Source of the DNA: Pararheinheimera marina
Lineage (GTDB): Bacteria > Pseudomonadota > Gammaproteobacteria > Enterobacterales > Alteromonadaceae
Direction of reading: 5' to 3'
Length of the DNA: 64,000 bases
NCBI RefSeq assembly: GCF_042654345.1
Contig: NZ_JBHSGB010000006.1
Location: forward strand, 550,616-614,615
The notes beneath the pieces were generated by a model. The model did no database searches. It was not told the origin of the DNA and was given only the letters and a program-made list of their open reading frames with translations. Every line of letters begins with the position of its first letter. Position 1 is the first letter of the stretch. This document shows positions 43,243-52,681 of this stretch, piece by piece. Both the position numbers and the translations under genes were made by a program.

Positions 43243-44077
43243 GCTCTACTCCAAATAAGGCGGCTTGTGCAACCGCGACTGCTTGCACTGTCTCTTTGAC
43301 ATCATGCACCCGAATAATATGGGCGCCTTGCATAACGGCTATTGTGGCACAGGCCAAACTGCCTGCCAAACGCTGGTCTGTCGGTAATTCCAGCAATTGA
43401 CCAATCATTGATTTTCGCGACATCCCGACCAACACAGGGTAATTTAACTCCAGCAAGGCTGACAGTCCGCTTAACAACTGGTAGTTGTGTACCAGCGATT
43501 TACCAAAGCCAAAACCTGGGTCCAGCATGATTTGCCCAGCAGCCACTCCGGCCTGGATACAGACATCAGCCCGCTGCTGCAAAAACTGACTAACTTCTTT
43601 CACCACATCAGAGTACTGCGGTGCCTGCTGCATAGTCCTGGGCTGGCCCTGCATATGCATCAAACACACTGGTACCTGTGTTTGTGCCGCCAACTCCACC
43701 GCACCTTCGTCTTGTAGTGCCTTAATGTCATTCAGAATGTCTGCCCCTGCTTTGACGGCTTCCCGCATCACGGCTGTTTTGCAGCTGTCGATGGAAATTA
43801 CGCAGTCCAGCTCTTTGCGCAGCAATTCAATCACCGGGATCACACGATCCAACTCTTGCTGTACTGAAACATCTTCAGCACCAGGCCGGGTCGATTCGCC
43901 GCCTATGTCCAGTATCATGGCGCCGGCGTCCAACATGGCGGTAGCTTGAGCCAGCGCAGCATCCTGACCAACAAAGCAGCCGCCATCAGAGAATGAATCC
44001 GGGGTCATGTTTAAGATGCCCATCACCTTGGGTCTGGACAGATCTAATTGCCGCGCTCGCGGCAGTTGCAACAACAT
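43235..44077 (-). CDS. folP: dihydropteroate synthase
   Basis: Joins p-aminobenzoate to the pterin diphosphate in folate synthesis; sulfonamide target. TIM-barrel signatures MGILNMTPDSFSDGG and LDIGGESTRPGA, plus the DPGFGFGKSLVHN and SRKSMIG loops. The ATG with GGAG 7 nt upstream gives 280 aa; an upstream in-frame start adds eleven residues without support. A terminator-like hairpin lies between ftsH and this gene. Confidence 0.96.
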   Translation of the reverse strand: MLLQLPRARQLDLSRPKVMGILNMTPDSFSDGGCFVGQDAALAQATAMLDAGAMILDIGGESTRPGAEDVSVQQELDRVIPVIELLRKELDCVISIDSCKTAVMREAVKAGADILNDIKALQDEGAVELAAQTQVPVCLMHMQGQPRTMQQAPQYSDVVKEVSQFLQQRADVCIQAGVAAGQIMLDPGFGFGKSLVHNYQLLSGLSALLELNYPVLVGMSRKSMIGQLLELPTDQRLAGSLACATIAVMQGAHIIRVHDVKETVQAVAVAQAALFGVEHG

Positions 44078-44096
44078 AAAGCACTCCGTTAAAGCA

Positions 44097-44121
44097 CAAA
44101 CCCCGGTCAAGCCGGGGTTTG
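44097..44121 (-). terminator. hairpin after ftsH
   Basis: CAAACCCCGG and CCGGGGTTTG form a perfect 10-bp stem with a 5-nt loop in the ftsH-folP gap. The T-run on the - strand is poor, so termination may be partial. Confidence 0.6.
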
Positions 44122-44139
44122 TTTAGTCAATCAACATGG

Positions 44140-46050
44140 TTACAAAGGGTTGTCTGTTGAAGGTTCTGTCCCTGCAATAGTTTCTTTCGTTTCAGGTTCA
44201 TCATTCTTCGGGCCTTTGTTTTGATCCTTTGGTTCCCAATTCTCAGGCTCGCGCACCGGACGGCGCGCCATCAGGTCGTCGATCTGCTTGGCATCAATAG
44301 TCTCATAGGCCATCAGACAGTCTTTCATCGCATGCAGAATATCCATATTCTCTTCGATCAGCTGCTTAGCTCGGGCATAGTTCCGATCGATAAAATCACG
44401 GATTTCCTCGTCAATAACTTTGATCGTCTCTTCCGACATATGGCGGTTCTTGCTGACCGAACGGCCTAAAAATACTTCGCCTTCTTCTTCAGCATACAAC
44501 AGCGGACCCAGCTTGTCTGAGAACCCCCATTGGGTCACCATCTTGCGGGCTAAGTCAGTTGCACGTTCAATATCGTTCGATGCGCCCGTTGTGATGGCTT
44601 CAGGACCGTAAATCACTTCTTCGGCAATACGGCCACCAAAAAGTGAACTGATCATGCTTTCCAGGAAACGTTTGGAATGGCTGACGCGGTCACGCTCTGG
44701 CAGGTACATGGTCACCCCCAGTGCACGGCCACGCGGAATGATACTGACTTTGTACACAGGGTCGTGTTCAGGAACAAGGCGACCGACAATAGCATGACCT
44801 GCTTCGTGGTAAGCGGTCATTTCCTTCTCTTTTTCCGTCATTACCATAGAACGACGTTCGGTACCCATCAGAATTTTATCTTTGGCCTTTTCGAATTCGT
44901 CCATCGAAACCACGCGGCGGCTGGCGCGAGCAGCAAATAATGCAGCTTCGTTCACCAGGTTGGCCAGGTCTGCACCTGAAAAACCTGGTGTACCACGGGC
45001 GATCAGTGACGCATCAACGCCATCAGCCAAAGGCACTTTGCGCATATGCACTTTCAGAATTTGTTCACGACCACGCACATCCGGCAAGCCCACAACCACC
45101 TGACGGTCAAAACGGCCCGGGCGTAACAATGCAGGGTCCAAGACATCTGGTCTGTTGGTTGCTGCGATTACAATGATGCCTTCGTTACCATCAAAACCAT
45201 CCATTTCAACCAGCATTTGGTTCAGTGTTTGTTCGCGCTCGTCATGACCGCCACCTAAACCAGCACCACGCTGACGGCCTACCGCATCAATTTCGTCGAT
45301 AAAGATAATGCAAGGAGCTGCCTTTTTGGCCTGTTCGAACATATCCCGTACCCGGCTGGCGCCGACACCAACAAACATCTCAACAAAGTCAGAACCTGAA
45401 ATAGTGAAAAACGGCACTTTGGCTTCACCGGCAATGGCTTTAGCCAACAGGGTTTTACCTGTACCTGGAGGGCCGACCATCAGGACGCCTTTCGGAATGC
45501 GACCACCTAATTTCTGGAAACGAGAAGGGTCTTTTAAGTAATCGACCAGTTCCGTTACTTCCTCTTTGGCTTCGTCACAACCGGCAACGTCAGCAAAAGT
45601 CGTTTTAATCTGGTCTTCGCCCATCAGACGAGCCCGGCTCTTACCGAACGACATGGCGCCTTTGCCACCGCCGCCCTGCATCTGGCGCATAAAGAAAATC
45701 CAGACACCGATCAGCAGTAACATCGGGAACCAGGAGATAAAAATCTGACCCAGCACACTAGGTTGCTCTGGTGCAGTGCCGGTGAAGGTAATGTCATTTT
45801 TGTACATGTCATCAACCAGCTTCGGGTCGTAGCCCATTGGGATCACGGTTTCAAAGCGGTCACCTGAGCGTTTCACACCGGTGATTAAACCACCCTGTTC
45901 TTTCACTTCACGGATCTGGCCCTGATTAGCTTCTTTCAGGAATTGGGTATAACTGATTTGCCGCTCGGATTTGTCCGCCGGTCCAAAGCTGTTAAAGACC
46001 GACATTAACACCACGGCAATCACTAACCAGACGATCAGATTTTTAGCCAT
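44140..46050 (-). CDS. ftsH: ATP-dependent zinc metalloprotease FtsH
   Basis: Membrane-anchored AAA+ protease that degrades LpxC, sigma-32 and misassembled membrane proteins. Two membrane segments (about residues 4-20 and 100-121) flank a periplasmic domain; Walker A GPPGTGKT at about 193-200, Walker B IIFIDEIDAVG, and HEAGH as zinc site. 636 aa from the ATG that gives MAKNLIVWLV, as in E. coli; a TTG 9 nt upstream is also possible. Order rlmE-ftsH-folP-glmM is conserved. Its known substrate sigma-32 would drive the dnaK promoter in this window. Confidence 0.97.
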   Translation of the reverse strand: MAKNLIVWLVIAVVLMSVFNSFGPADKSERQISYTQFLKEANQGQIREVKEQGGLITGVKRSGDRFETVIPMGYDPKLVDDMYKNDITFTGTAPEQPSVLGQIFISWFPMLLLIGVWIFFMRQMQGGGGKGAMSFGKSRARLMGEDQIKTTFADVAGCDEAKEEVTELVDYLKDPSRFQKLGGRIPKGVLMVGPPGTGKTLLAKAIAGEAKVPFFTISGSDFVEMFVGVGASRVRDMFEQAKKAAPCIIFIDEIDAVGRQRGAGLGGGHDEREQTLNQMLVEMDGFDGNEGIIVIAATNRPDVLDPALLRPGRFDRQVVVGLPDVRGREQILKVHMRKVPLADGVDASLIARGTPGFSGADLANLVNEAALFAARASRRVVSMDEFEKAKDKILMGTERRSMVMTEKEKEMTAYHEAGHAIVGRLVPEHDPVYKVSIIPRGRALGVTMYLPERDRVSHSKRFLESMISSLFGGRIAEEVIYGPEAITTGASNDIERATDLARKMVTQWGFSDKLGPLLYAEEEGEVFLGRSVSKNRHMSEETIKVIDEEIRDFIDRNYARAKQLIEENMDILHAMKDCLMAYETIDAKQIDDLMARRPVREPENWEPKDQNKGPKNDEPETKETIAGTEPSTDNPL

Positions 46051-46121
46051 ATCACTCAAGGTAGGAACCTCTTAGTTACCAAAACAAATAATTACGAACT
46101 GATGGATCTGGCGCTACTTTA

Positions 46122-46751
46122 CTAAACTTTAAAGCCAGTCGCCACGATATATGTCTCGCTGGAGCGAGCGCGGGACGAATCCGGTTTACGAATTCGTACT
46201 GCAGTGAATACATCCCGCACCTGTTTGACATAGTCATCAAAGCCTTCGCCGTGAAACACTTTCACCACAAAAGCACCATTCTTTTTCAACACTTTATGGC
46301 ACATATCCAGGGCCAGCTCCACCAGATACATACTGCGGGACTGGTCTACTGTTGCATTGCCACTCATATTCGGCGCCATATCGGACAGCACCACATCCAC
46401 ATTGCGGCCACCGATCCGCTCAAGCAACGCATTAAGCACCGCATCTTCGCGGAAATCGCCTTGTAAAAAGGCCACTCCGGCCAGAGGATCCATCGGCAGA
46501 ATATCACAAGCGACCACACAGCCAGTTGGACCCACCAAGCGCGCTGCAAGTTCAGACCAACTGCCTGGTGCTGAACCTAAGTCTACGACGGTCATGCCGG
46601 TTTTGATCAGTTTGTCTTTGTCCTGAATTTCGTCCAGCTTAAAAGACGCTCTGGAGCGCAGCCCCAGTTTTTGGGCTTTTTGTACAAATGGATCGCTGAC
46701 ATGCTCCTGGATCCAACGCGATGAGCTGGCGGAGCGTTTTTTCTTGGTCAT
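46122..46751 (-). CDS. rlmE: 23S rRNA 2'-O-ribose U2552 methyltransferase
   Basis: Heat-shock-linked SAM methyltransferase (RrmJ/FtsJ) that modifies U2552 in the A loop of 23S rRNA. SAM motif VVDLGSAPGSWSELA, the DMAPNMSGN motif and the K-D-K-E type residues in FVVKVF and SSETYIV. The ATG giving MTKKKRSASSSRW yields 209 aa, equal to E. coli; the upstream frame extension lacks support. It is divergent from yhbY. Confidence 0.96.
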   Translation of the reverse strand: MTKKKRSASSSRWIQEHVSDPFVQKAQKLGLRSRASFKLDEIQDKDKLIKTGMTVVDLGSAPGSWSELAARLVGPTGCVVACDILPMDPLAGVAFLQGDFREDAVLNALLERIGGRNVDVVLSDMAPNMSGNATVDQSRSMYLVELALDMCHKVLKKNGAFVVKVFHGEGFDDYVKQVRDVFTAVRIRKPDSSRARSSETYIVATGFKV

Positions 46752-46834
46752 CTTTCTACTCTTAAATAGTCTTCCACGGAAGATGGCGGTACAATACGCT
46801 ATTTTCAAGCTTTCCCAACTGGAAAACCCGATTT

Positions 46835-47131
46835 ATGAACTTAAGCAATAAACAAAAACAATTTCTTAAAGCCAAAGCACACGAGCTGAAACCTGTGGTT
46901 CTGCTGGGCGGCAATGGTCTGACTGAAGGTGTCATGTCAGAAGTGGATCTGGCATTGAACCACCATGAACTGATCAAAGTGAAAGTGCCTAGCATCGACC
47001 GTGAAGAAAAAATTGCCATCATGGACGCGATTGTGCGCGAATCGAAAGCACAAAAAGTGCAGGTAATTGGCCACATTCTGGTGCTGTTCCGTCCATCTGA
47101 TGACAAGAAAATCCAGTTACCGCGTGGTTAA
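46835..47131 (+). CDS. yhbY: CRM-domain RNA-binding protein YhbY
   Basis: 98-aa single CRM (IF3-C-like) domain protein that associates with pre-50S particles. The GGNGLTEGV loop is the CRM GxxG signature; LSNKQKQFLKAKAHELKPVVLLG and VIGHILVLFRPSDD are typical. It is divergent from rlmE as in E. coli. Its stop codon overlaps, on the other strand, that of the next gene. Confidence 0.95.
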   Translation: MNLSNKQKQFLKAKAHELKPVVLLGGNGLTEGVMSEVDLALNHHELIKVKVPSIDREEKIAIMDAIVRESKAQKVQVIGHILVLFRPSDDKKIQLPRG

Positions 47132-47526
47132 AGCCGGATAAATCCCGCCTGAATTAACGACTGGCGGGCCTCTTCTTCATTTGCAGCTACATGACGGGTC
47201 AGGTCTAAAGGCTTTTCCGCATCCGTCGCTTTCAGATACTGCCAGGTCAGTATTGGATCAGCCGGCAATAAAATTTCTACGTGCTTCAGATTTCGAGCCA
47301 AAGCCCAGACTGAGTTTTCCTGCAGCAGGGTAAATGCCTGCGCCGGGCTTGGTTGCCACAACTGCATATCCAGTACAACGGCCCAAGGCTCGTGCACAAC
47401 AGGCTGCACCGTTTCTCTGAACGCTTTGATGTATTCTTCAGTTTGCAACACAGTGGACACACCTATGGCTTTCACCCAAAGCACCCGCTGTTCCAACTTC
47501 AACTGATAGGCCTTATGAAGCAACAA
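47128..47526 (-). CDS. unknown 132-aa protein, possibly STAS/SpoIIAA-like fold
   Basis: I do not recognise the family. No signal peptide or membrane segment is visible. The pattern of strand (QRVLWVKAIG), helix (TEEYIKAFRETVQPV), strand (WAVVLDMQLW), helix and strand (KHVEILLPAD) resembles small SpoIIAA/STAS-like proteins, but this is only a fold guess. No ATG exists in frame at the 5' end. AGGAG stands 5 nt before the TTG chosen and 8 nt before another TTG (47523); a third TTG at 47559 has no such site. The stops of this gene and yhbY share a TTAA palindrome. Confidence 0.6.
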   Translation of the reverse strand: MLLHKAYQLKLEQRVLWVKAIGVSTVLQTEEYIKAFRETVQPVVHEPWAVVLDMQLWQPSPAQAFTLLQENSVWALARNLKHVEILLPADPILTWQYLKATDAEKPLDLTRHVAANEEEARQSLIQAGFIRL

Positions 47527-47598
47527 TACATCTCCTACTTCTGGCAATGGCTTGGTCAAGCCAGATTCACTACTGATACTACCCTGTTGTTATGGTGA

Positions 47599-47629
47599 AA
47601 AAAATGGCGGCTAAAGCCGCCATTTTTTC
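47599..47629 (-). terminator. intrinsic terminator after greA
   Basis: AAATGGCGGC and GCCGCCATTT with a 4-nt loop, flanked by A- and T-tracts, so it could work in both directions; it closes carA-carB-greA on the - strand. Confidence 0.85.
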
Positions 47630-47639
47630 AGAACCATAA

Positions 47640-48116
47640 TCAGAGGTACTTCACATCGGCAATTTCGAATTCGACTTCACCGGCAGGCGTTTTGACTCTG
47701 ACCACATCGTCCTGCTCTTTGCCAATCAGGCCACGGGCAATAGGTGAGTTCACAGAAATCAGGTTATTTTTGATATCAGCTTCGTCATCACCCACAATGC
47801 GGTAAGTCACTTCTTCTTCCGTATCAAGATTCAGGATAGTCACAGTGGCGCCAAAAATCACCTTGCCATTATTCGACATCTTAGTGACATCGATGATCTG
47901 TGCATTTGACAGCTTGGCTTCAATATCCTGGATCCGGCCTTCAATAAAACCTTGCTGCTCACGGGCAGCATGATACTCGGCGTTTTCTTTTAAATCACCG
48001 TGTTCACGCGCCTCTGCAATAGCTTCAATCACAGCCGGACGCTTGACTGTTTTCAGTTCCTGCAGCTCATCACGCAGTTGCTGTGCGCCCTGAACTGTCA
48101 TTGGGATCTGATTCAT
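47640..48116 (-). CDS. greA: transcription elongation factor GreA
   Basis: Rescues backtracked RNA polymerase by stimulating transcript cleavage. The N-terminal coiled coil bears the acidic tip (GDLKENAEYHAAREQQ) that reaches the polymerase active site; the C-terminal FKBP-like domain has SPIARGLIGKEQDDVV. 158 aa. Start codon overlaps the carB stop (GGATGAAT). Confidence 0.97.
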   Translation of the reverse strand: MNQIPMTVQGAQQLRDELQELKTVKRPAVIEAIAEAREHGDLKENAEYHAAREQQGFIEGRIQDIEAKLSNAQIIDVTKMSNNGKVIFGATVTILNLDTEEEVTYRIVGDDEADIKNNLISVNSPIARGLIGKEQDDVVRVKTPAGEVEFEIADVKYL

Positions 48117-51100
48117 CCTTTTACTCTCTTATGTAATTCCTGCACTGATGCAACCCGGGCAAAGGCACTGGCGGCCGTTGACAGGCAAGTTGCAAAAGCA
48201 GCATTCAAAGTTGTGGTGTAATTCGCTTTATGTTGCAGCGCGCCACGACGTAATACTTTCGAGTCTTCAATCGCCTGACGACCTTCAGTGGTGTTGACGA
48301 TGTAACTGTATTCGCCGTTTTTGATGCGGTCCAGAATATGCGGACGACCTTCAAACACTTTGCTGACTTCACGGCAAGTGACACCAGCATCCTGCAATGC
48401 TTTGGCAGTACCACCTGTTGCATCCAGTTCAAAGCCTTTTTCCAGCATCAAACGCGCCAGCTCAACGACGCGCACTTTATCGCTATCACGCACTGAAAGT
48501 AAAGCACGGCCGCCGGAAGGAATCATCACCCCGGCGCCTAACTGTGCCTTGGCGAAGGCTTCAGCGAAATCGTCACCCACCCCCATCACTTCGCCTGTTG
48601 AGCGCATCTCTGGGCCAAGGATAGGGTCGACACCAGGGAATTTGTTGAATGGGATCACCACTTCTTTCACAGAGAAATACGGTGGGATAATCTCCTCCGT
48701 CACGCCCTGTTGTTTCAGGCTCATCCCTGCCATACAACGGGCGCCGACTTTAGCCACTGGTAAACCGATGGCTTTGGACACAAATGGCACAGTCCGGGCA
48801 GCACGCGGGTTCACTTCAATCAGGTAGACTTCACCGTCTTTTACAGCAAACTGCGTATTCATTAAACCGACAACGCCTAATTCCAGTGCCAGTTTCCGTA
48901 CCTGGTCGCGCATCACGTCCTGGATTTCTTTGCCCAGGCTGTGCGGAGGCAATGTACAGGCAGAGTCACCTGAGTGCACACCGGCTTGCTCGATATGCTC
49001 CATAATGCCGCCGATCACAACGTCGGTGCCGTCACAGATAGCGTCGATATCCACTTCAATGGCGTCATCCAGGAAACGGTCCAACAACACAGGAGAATCA
49101 TTTGATACAGACACGGCTTCTGTCATATAGCGGCGTAAATCGATATCGTCATAGACGATTTCCATCGCTCGGCCGCCCAATACGTAAGAAGGACGCACCA
49201 CCATGGGGTAACCGATAGCTGGCGCCTTGGTCAGCGCTTCTTCCAGACTGGTCACAGTGGCGTTTTGCGGCTGCTTTAAACCTAAGCGCTCAACCGCTTG
49301 CTGGAAACGCTCACGGTCTTCTGCACGGTCAATTGCATCTGGCGACGTACCAATGATCGGCACTCCGTTCGCTTCCAGCGCGCGGGCCAGTTTCAGTGGA
49401 GTCTGACCACCGTACTGAACGATCACGCCTTTTGGCTGCTCCTTCTTCACGATTTCCAGTACGTCTTCCAGCGTAATAGGTTCGAAGTACAGGCGATCTG
49501 AGGTGTCGTAATCGGTAGACACAGTCTCAGGGTTACAGTTGACCATAATGGTCTCGTAGCCATCTTCACGCAGCGCCAGAGCGGCATGCACACAGCAGTA
49601 ATCGAATTCAATGCCTTGACCGATACGGTTTGGCCCACCGCCGATGATCATGATCTTATCGCGGCCGCTTGGCGCCGCTTCACACTCCTCGTCATAGGTG
49701 GAATACATGTAGGCAGTATTGGAAGCAAATTCTGCCGCACAGGTATCCACACGCTTGTACACCGGGTGCAGGCTAAAGCTGTGACGCTTTTTGCGTACTT
49801 CGGTTTCGGCCACACCTAAGAGGTCTGCGATACGTTTATCGGCAAAACCTTTACGCTTTAAGGTACGCAGGCGTTGTTCATCCAGGCCGGCAAAACCGTG
49901 CGCCGCCACTGCGGTTTCTTCTTTCAGTAAATCTTCAATCTGCACCAGGAACCAAGGGTCAATTTTGGTCAGGTTGAAAATTTCATCCATGCTCATTCCC
50001 AGACGGAATGCATCAGCGATGTACCAGATTCGGTGTGAGCCTGGCTCACGCAGTTCACGAATAATTTTTTCGCGCGCTTCTGGAGCGTTGATGTCGATCA
50101 CCGGGTCCAGACCACAAACGCCAATCTCCAAGCCACGCAGGGCTTTTTGCAGCGATTCCTGCTGGTTACGGCCAATCGCCATCACTTCACCAACGGATTT
50201 CATCTGAGTGGTCAAACGGTCGTTGGCACCAGCAAATTTTTCGAAGTTAAAGCGTGGTACTTTGGTGACCACATAGTCGATGCTCGGCTCAAAGGACGCA
50301 GGCGTTTTACCGCCAGTAATATCATTGGCCAGCTCGTCCAGCGTGTAACCGACGGCCAGTTTGGCTGCTACTTTGGCAATAGGGAAACCTGTGGCTTTAG
50401 AGGCCAGCGCAGACGAACGCGATACCCGCGGGTTCATCTCGATGATGACCATACGGCCATCTTCAGGATTGATACCAAACTGCACGTTGGAACCACCGGT
50501 TTCCACGCCGATTTCACGCAGCACCGCCAGAGAGGCGTTCCGCATGATTTGGTATTCTTTGTCCGTCAGGGTCTGCGCCGGAGCCACAGTGATGGAATCA
50601 CCGGTGTGGACGCCCATGGGGTCAAAGTTTTCAATGGAGCAGACAATGATGCAGTTGTCGTTTTTGTCACGCACCACTTCCATCTCATACTCTTTCCAGC
50701 CGATCAGTGATTCGTCAATCAGCAACTCTTTGGTTGGCGACAAATCCAGACCACGGGTACAGATCTCTTCAAACTCTTCACGGTTGTAAGCAATACCGCC
50801 GCCTGAGCCCCCCATGGTGAACGAAGGACGGATAATACAAGGGAAGCCGATTTTTTCCAGCACTTCGAAGGCTTCGTCCATCGAGTGGGCTAAGCCAGCG
50901 CGTGGACAGGCCAGGCCGATAGAGCGCATGGCTTTGTCAAAGCGGCTACGGTCTTCCGCTTTGTCGATAGCGTCAGCGGTGGCACCAATCATTTCGACAT
51001 TGTATTTAGCCAGCACCCCATGGCGCTCTAAATCCAACGCACAGTTCAGTGCGGTCTGACCACCCATGGTCGGTAACACAGCGCATGGACGCTCTTTTTC

Positions 51101-51334
51101 GATAATTTTTTCTACTACCTGCCAGTGGATAGGCTCGATGTACGTGGCATCGGCCATTTCAGGGTCAGTCATAATGGTGGCGGGGTTGGAATTCACCAGG
51201 ATCACCCGGTAGCCTTCTTCTTTTAAGGCTTTACAGGCTTGAGCGCCTGAATAGTCAAATTCACAGGCCTGACCGATCACAATAGGACCGGCACCGAGGA
51301 TCAGAATACTTTTAAGGTCGGTACGTTTTGGCAT
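48113..51334 (-). CDS. carB: carbamoyl-phosphate synthase large subunit
   Basis: Makes carbamoyl phosphate from glutamine-derived ammonia, bicarbonate and two ATP, feeding arginine and pyrimidine synthesis. 1073 aa, the same as E. coli: two homologous ATP-grasp halves (SFTMGGSGGGIAYNREEFEE in the first, RPSYVLGGRAMEIVYDD in the second), an oligomerisation domain between them and a C-terminal allosteric domain (from about 935). It lies 21 nt behind carA and is overlapped by greA. Confidence 0.98.
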   Translation of the reverse strand: MPKRTDLKSILILGAGPIVIGQACEFDYSGAQACKALKEEGYRVILVNSNPATIMTDPEMADATYIEPIHWQVVEKIIEKERPCAVLPTMGGQTALNCALDLERHGVLAKYNVEMIGATADAIDKAEDRSRFDKAMRSIGLACPRAGLAHSMDEAFEVLEKIGFPCIIRPSFTMGGSGGGIAYNREEFEEICTRGLDLSPTKELLIDESLIGWKEYEMEVVRDKNDNCIIVCSIENFDPMGVHTGDSITVAPAQTLTDKEYQIMRNASLAVLREIGVETGGSNVQFGINPEDGRMVIIEMNPRVSRSSALASKATGFPIAKVAAKLAVGYTLDELANDITGGKTPASFEPSIDYVVTKVPRFNFEKFAGANDRLTTQMKSVGEVMAIGRNQQESLQKALRGLEIGVCGLDPVIDINAPEAREKIIRELREPGSHRIWYIADAFRLGMSMDEIFNLTKIDPWFLVQIEDLLKEETAVAAHGFAGLDEQRLRTLKRKGFADKRIADLLGVAETEVRKKRHSFSLHPVYKRVDTCAAEFASNTAYMYSTYDEECEAAPSGRDKIMIIGGGPNRIGQGIEFDYCCVHAALALREDGYETIMVNCNPETVSTDYDTSDRLYFEPITLEDVLEIVKKEQPKGVIVQYGGQTPLKLARALEANGVPIIGTSPDAIDRAEDRERFQQAVERLGLKQPQNATVTSLEEALTKAPAIGYPMVVRPSYVLGGRAMEIVYDDIDLRRYMTEAVSVSNDSPVLLDRFLDDAIEVDIDAICDGTDVVIGGIMEHIEQAGVHSGDSACTLPPHSLGKEIQDVMRDQVRKLALELGVVGLMNTQFAVKDGEVYLIEVNPRAARTVPFVSKAIGLPVAKVGARCMAGMSLKQQGVTEEIIPPYFSVKEVVIPFNKFPGVDPILGPEMRSTGEVMGVGDDFAEAFAKAQLGAGVMIPSGGRALLSVRDSDKVRVVELARLMLEKGFELDATGGTAKALQDAGVTCREVSKVFEGRPHILDRIKNGEYSYIVNTTEGRQAIEDSKVLRRGALQHKANYTTTLNAAFATCLSTAASAFARVASVQELHKRVKG

Positions 51335-51355
51335 AACTCTTCCTGCTCTCGCTAA

Positions 51356-52486
51356 TCAAGCCTGACGCTGTTGCATCAATTCGATAAAATGGTCAAACAA
51401 TTCACTGGCTTCGTGTGGGCCTGGGCTCGCCTCAGGGTGCCCCTGGAAGCTGAAAGCTGGCTTGTCCGTGCGGTGGATCCCCTGCAAGGTGCCATCAAAC
51501 AGTGACTTGTGAGTGGCGCGTAAGTTCGCCGGCAAGCTGGCTTCGTCCACTGCAAAACCGTGGTTTTGTGCGGTGATCAGTACGCGTTTGGTGTCGAGGT
51601 TTTGCACCGGGTGGTTACCACCGTGGTGCCCCACTACCATTTTGACTGTTTTGGCGCCACTGGCCAGTGCCAGCAACTGGTGACCTAAACAGATACCGAA
51701 TACCGGAATGTCAGTGGTCAGGAAAGTTTCAATGGCTTTAATAGCGTAATCACATGGCGCCGGGTCGCCTGGACCGTTGGATAAAAAGATGCCGTCTGGA
51801 TTCATCGCCAGCACCTGTTCGGCAGGTGTTTGCGCCGGAACCACGGTCAGACGACAGCCCCTGTCGACTAACATGCGCAGAATATTGCGTTTCACACCAA
51901 AATCGTAGGCTACAACATGAAACTGCTTGTTTTCAGGTGTCACAAAACCCTGGCCTAACTGCCAGCTGCCTTCGGTCCACTGATACGGTTGCTGAACAGT
52001 GACTTCTTTCGCCAGATCCATGCCTGATAAACCAGGGAAACTACGCGCCAGCTCCAGAGCTTTGGCTTCATCTAACTCATCACCAGCCATCAGGCAGCCG
52101 TTTTGAGCGCCTTTTTCCCGCAGCAGGCGGGTCAGCTTACGAGTGTCGATGTCGGCGATGCCAAGAATGTTACGGGATTGAAGATATTGACTAAGAGAGG
52201 TTTGATTACGGAAATTGCTGGCTAACAGAGGAAGGTCACGGATAATCAGGCCTTTAGCCCAAACTTTACCAGATTCCTCATCTTCCTCATTGGTGCCGGT
52301 ATTACCGATATGAGGATAGGTCAGTGTGACCATTTGTTCAGCGTAAGAGGGATCAGTTAATATTTCCTGATACCCAGTCATTGAGGTATTAAACACCACC
52401 TCTCCGACAGAAACACCTTCAGCGCCAATGGCTGTACCGCGAAACACGGTGCCGTCTTCCAGTACGAGCAGGGCGGACTTAGTCAA
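51356..52486 (-). CDS. carA: carbamoyl-phosphate synthase small subunit
   Basis: Glutamine amidotransferase subunit that supplies ammonia to CarB. The class I triad nucleophile is the cysteine in VFGICLGHQLLALASG; histidine and glutamate are in FQGHPEASPGPHEA. 376 aa from the TTG preceded by GGAGG at 5 nt, giving MTKSALLVLEDGTVF as in E. coli; another TTG 12 nt upstream is less likely because the ribosome-binding site would be inside the gene. Confidence 0.97.
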   Translation of the reverse strand: MTKSALLVLEDGTVFRGTAIGAEGVSVGEVVFNTSMTGYQEILTDPSYAEQMVTLTYPHIGNTGTNEEDEESGKVWAKGLIIRDLPLLASNFRNQTSLSQYLQSRNILGIADIDTRKLTRLLREKGAQNGCLMAGDELDEAKALELARSFPGLSGMDLAKEVTVQQPYQWTEGSWQLGQGFVTPENKQFHVVAYDFGVKRNILRMLVDRGCRLTVVPAQTPAEQVLAMNPDGIFLSNGPGDPAPCDYAIKAIETFLTTDIPVFGICLGHQLLALASGAKTVKMVVGHHGGNHPVQNLDTKRVLITAQNHGFAVDEASLPANLRATHKSLFDGTLQGIHRTDKPAFSFQGHPEASPGPHEASELFDHFIELMQQRQA

Positions 52487-52586
52487 GATAACCTCCAAAC
52501 AGCAAAAAACGGGGGAAAAACGATCCGTTCACCACCCGTTTTGACCCAGAATTTTTGAACCCAGATTTGCCTAGACAAACCTGCTT

Positions 52587-52616
52587 ATTCTAGGTGATTT
52601 GTGCTCTTTGGTCTAA
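52587..52616 (-). promoter_or_regulatory. putative promoter of carA-carB-greA
   Basis: TTAGAC, an 18-nt spacer and TAGAAT on the - strand, about 100 nt upstream of carA. The sequence further upstream is very AT-rich (UP-element-like). No clear ArgR box was found by eye. Confidence 0.5.
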
Positions 52617-52681
52617 CTATTTTTTGAAATTTTATAAAAACAGCTGTTTAGACTCATTTTTATAACATAGCCCACAAAAAA

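Noticed and set aside
50147..50710. 187-aa open frame opposite carB
   Set aside because: Antisense shadow of carB; no start signal and a histidine/glycine-rich composition typical of such frames.
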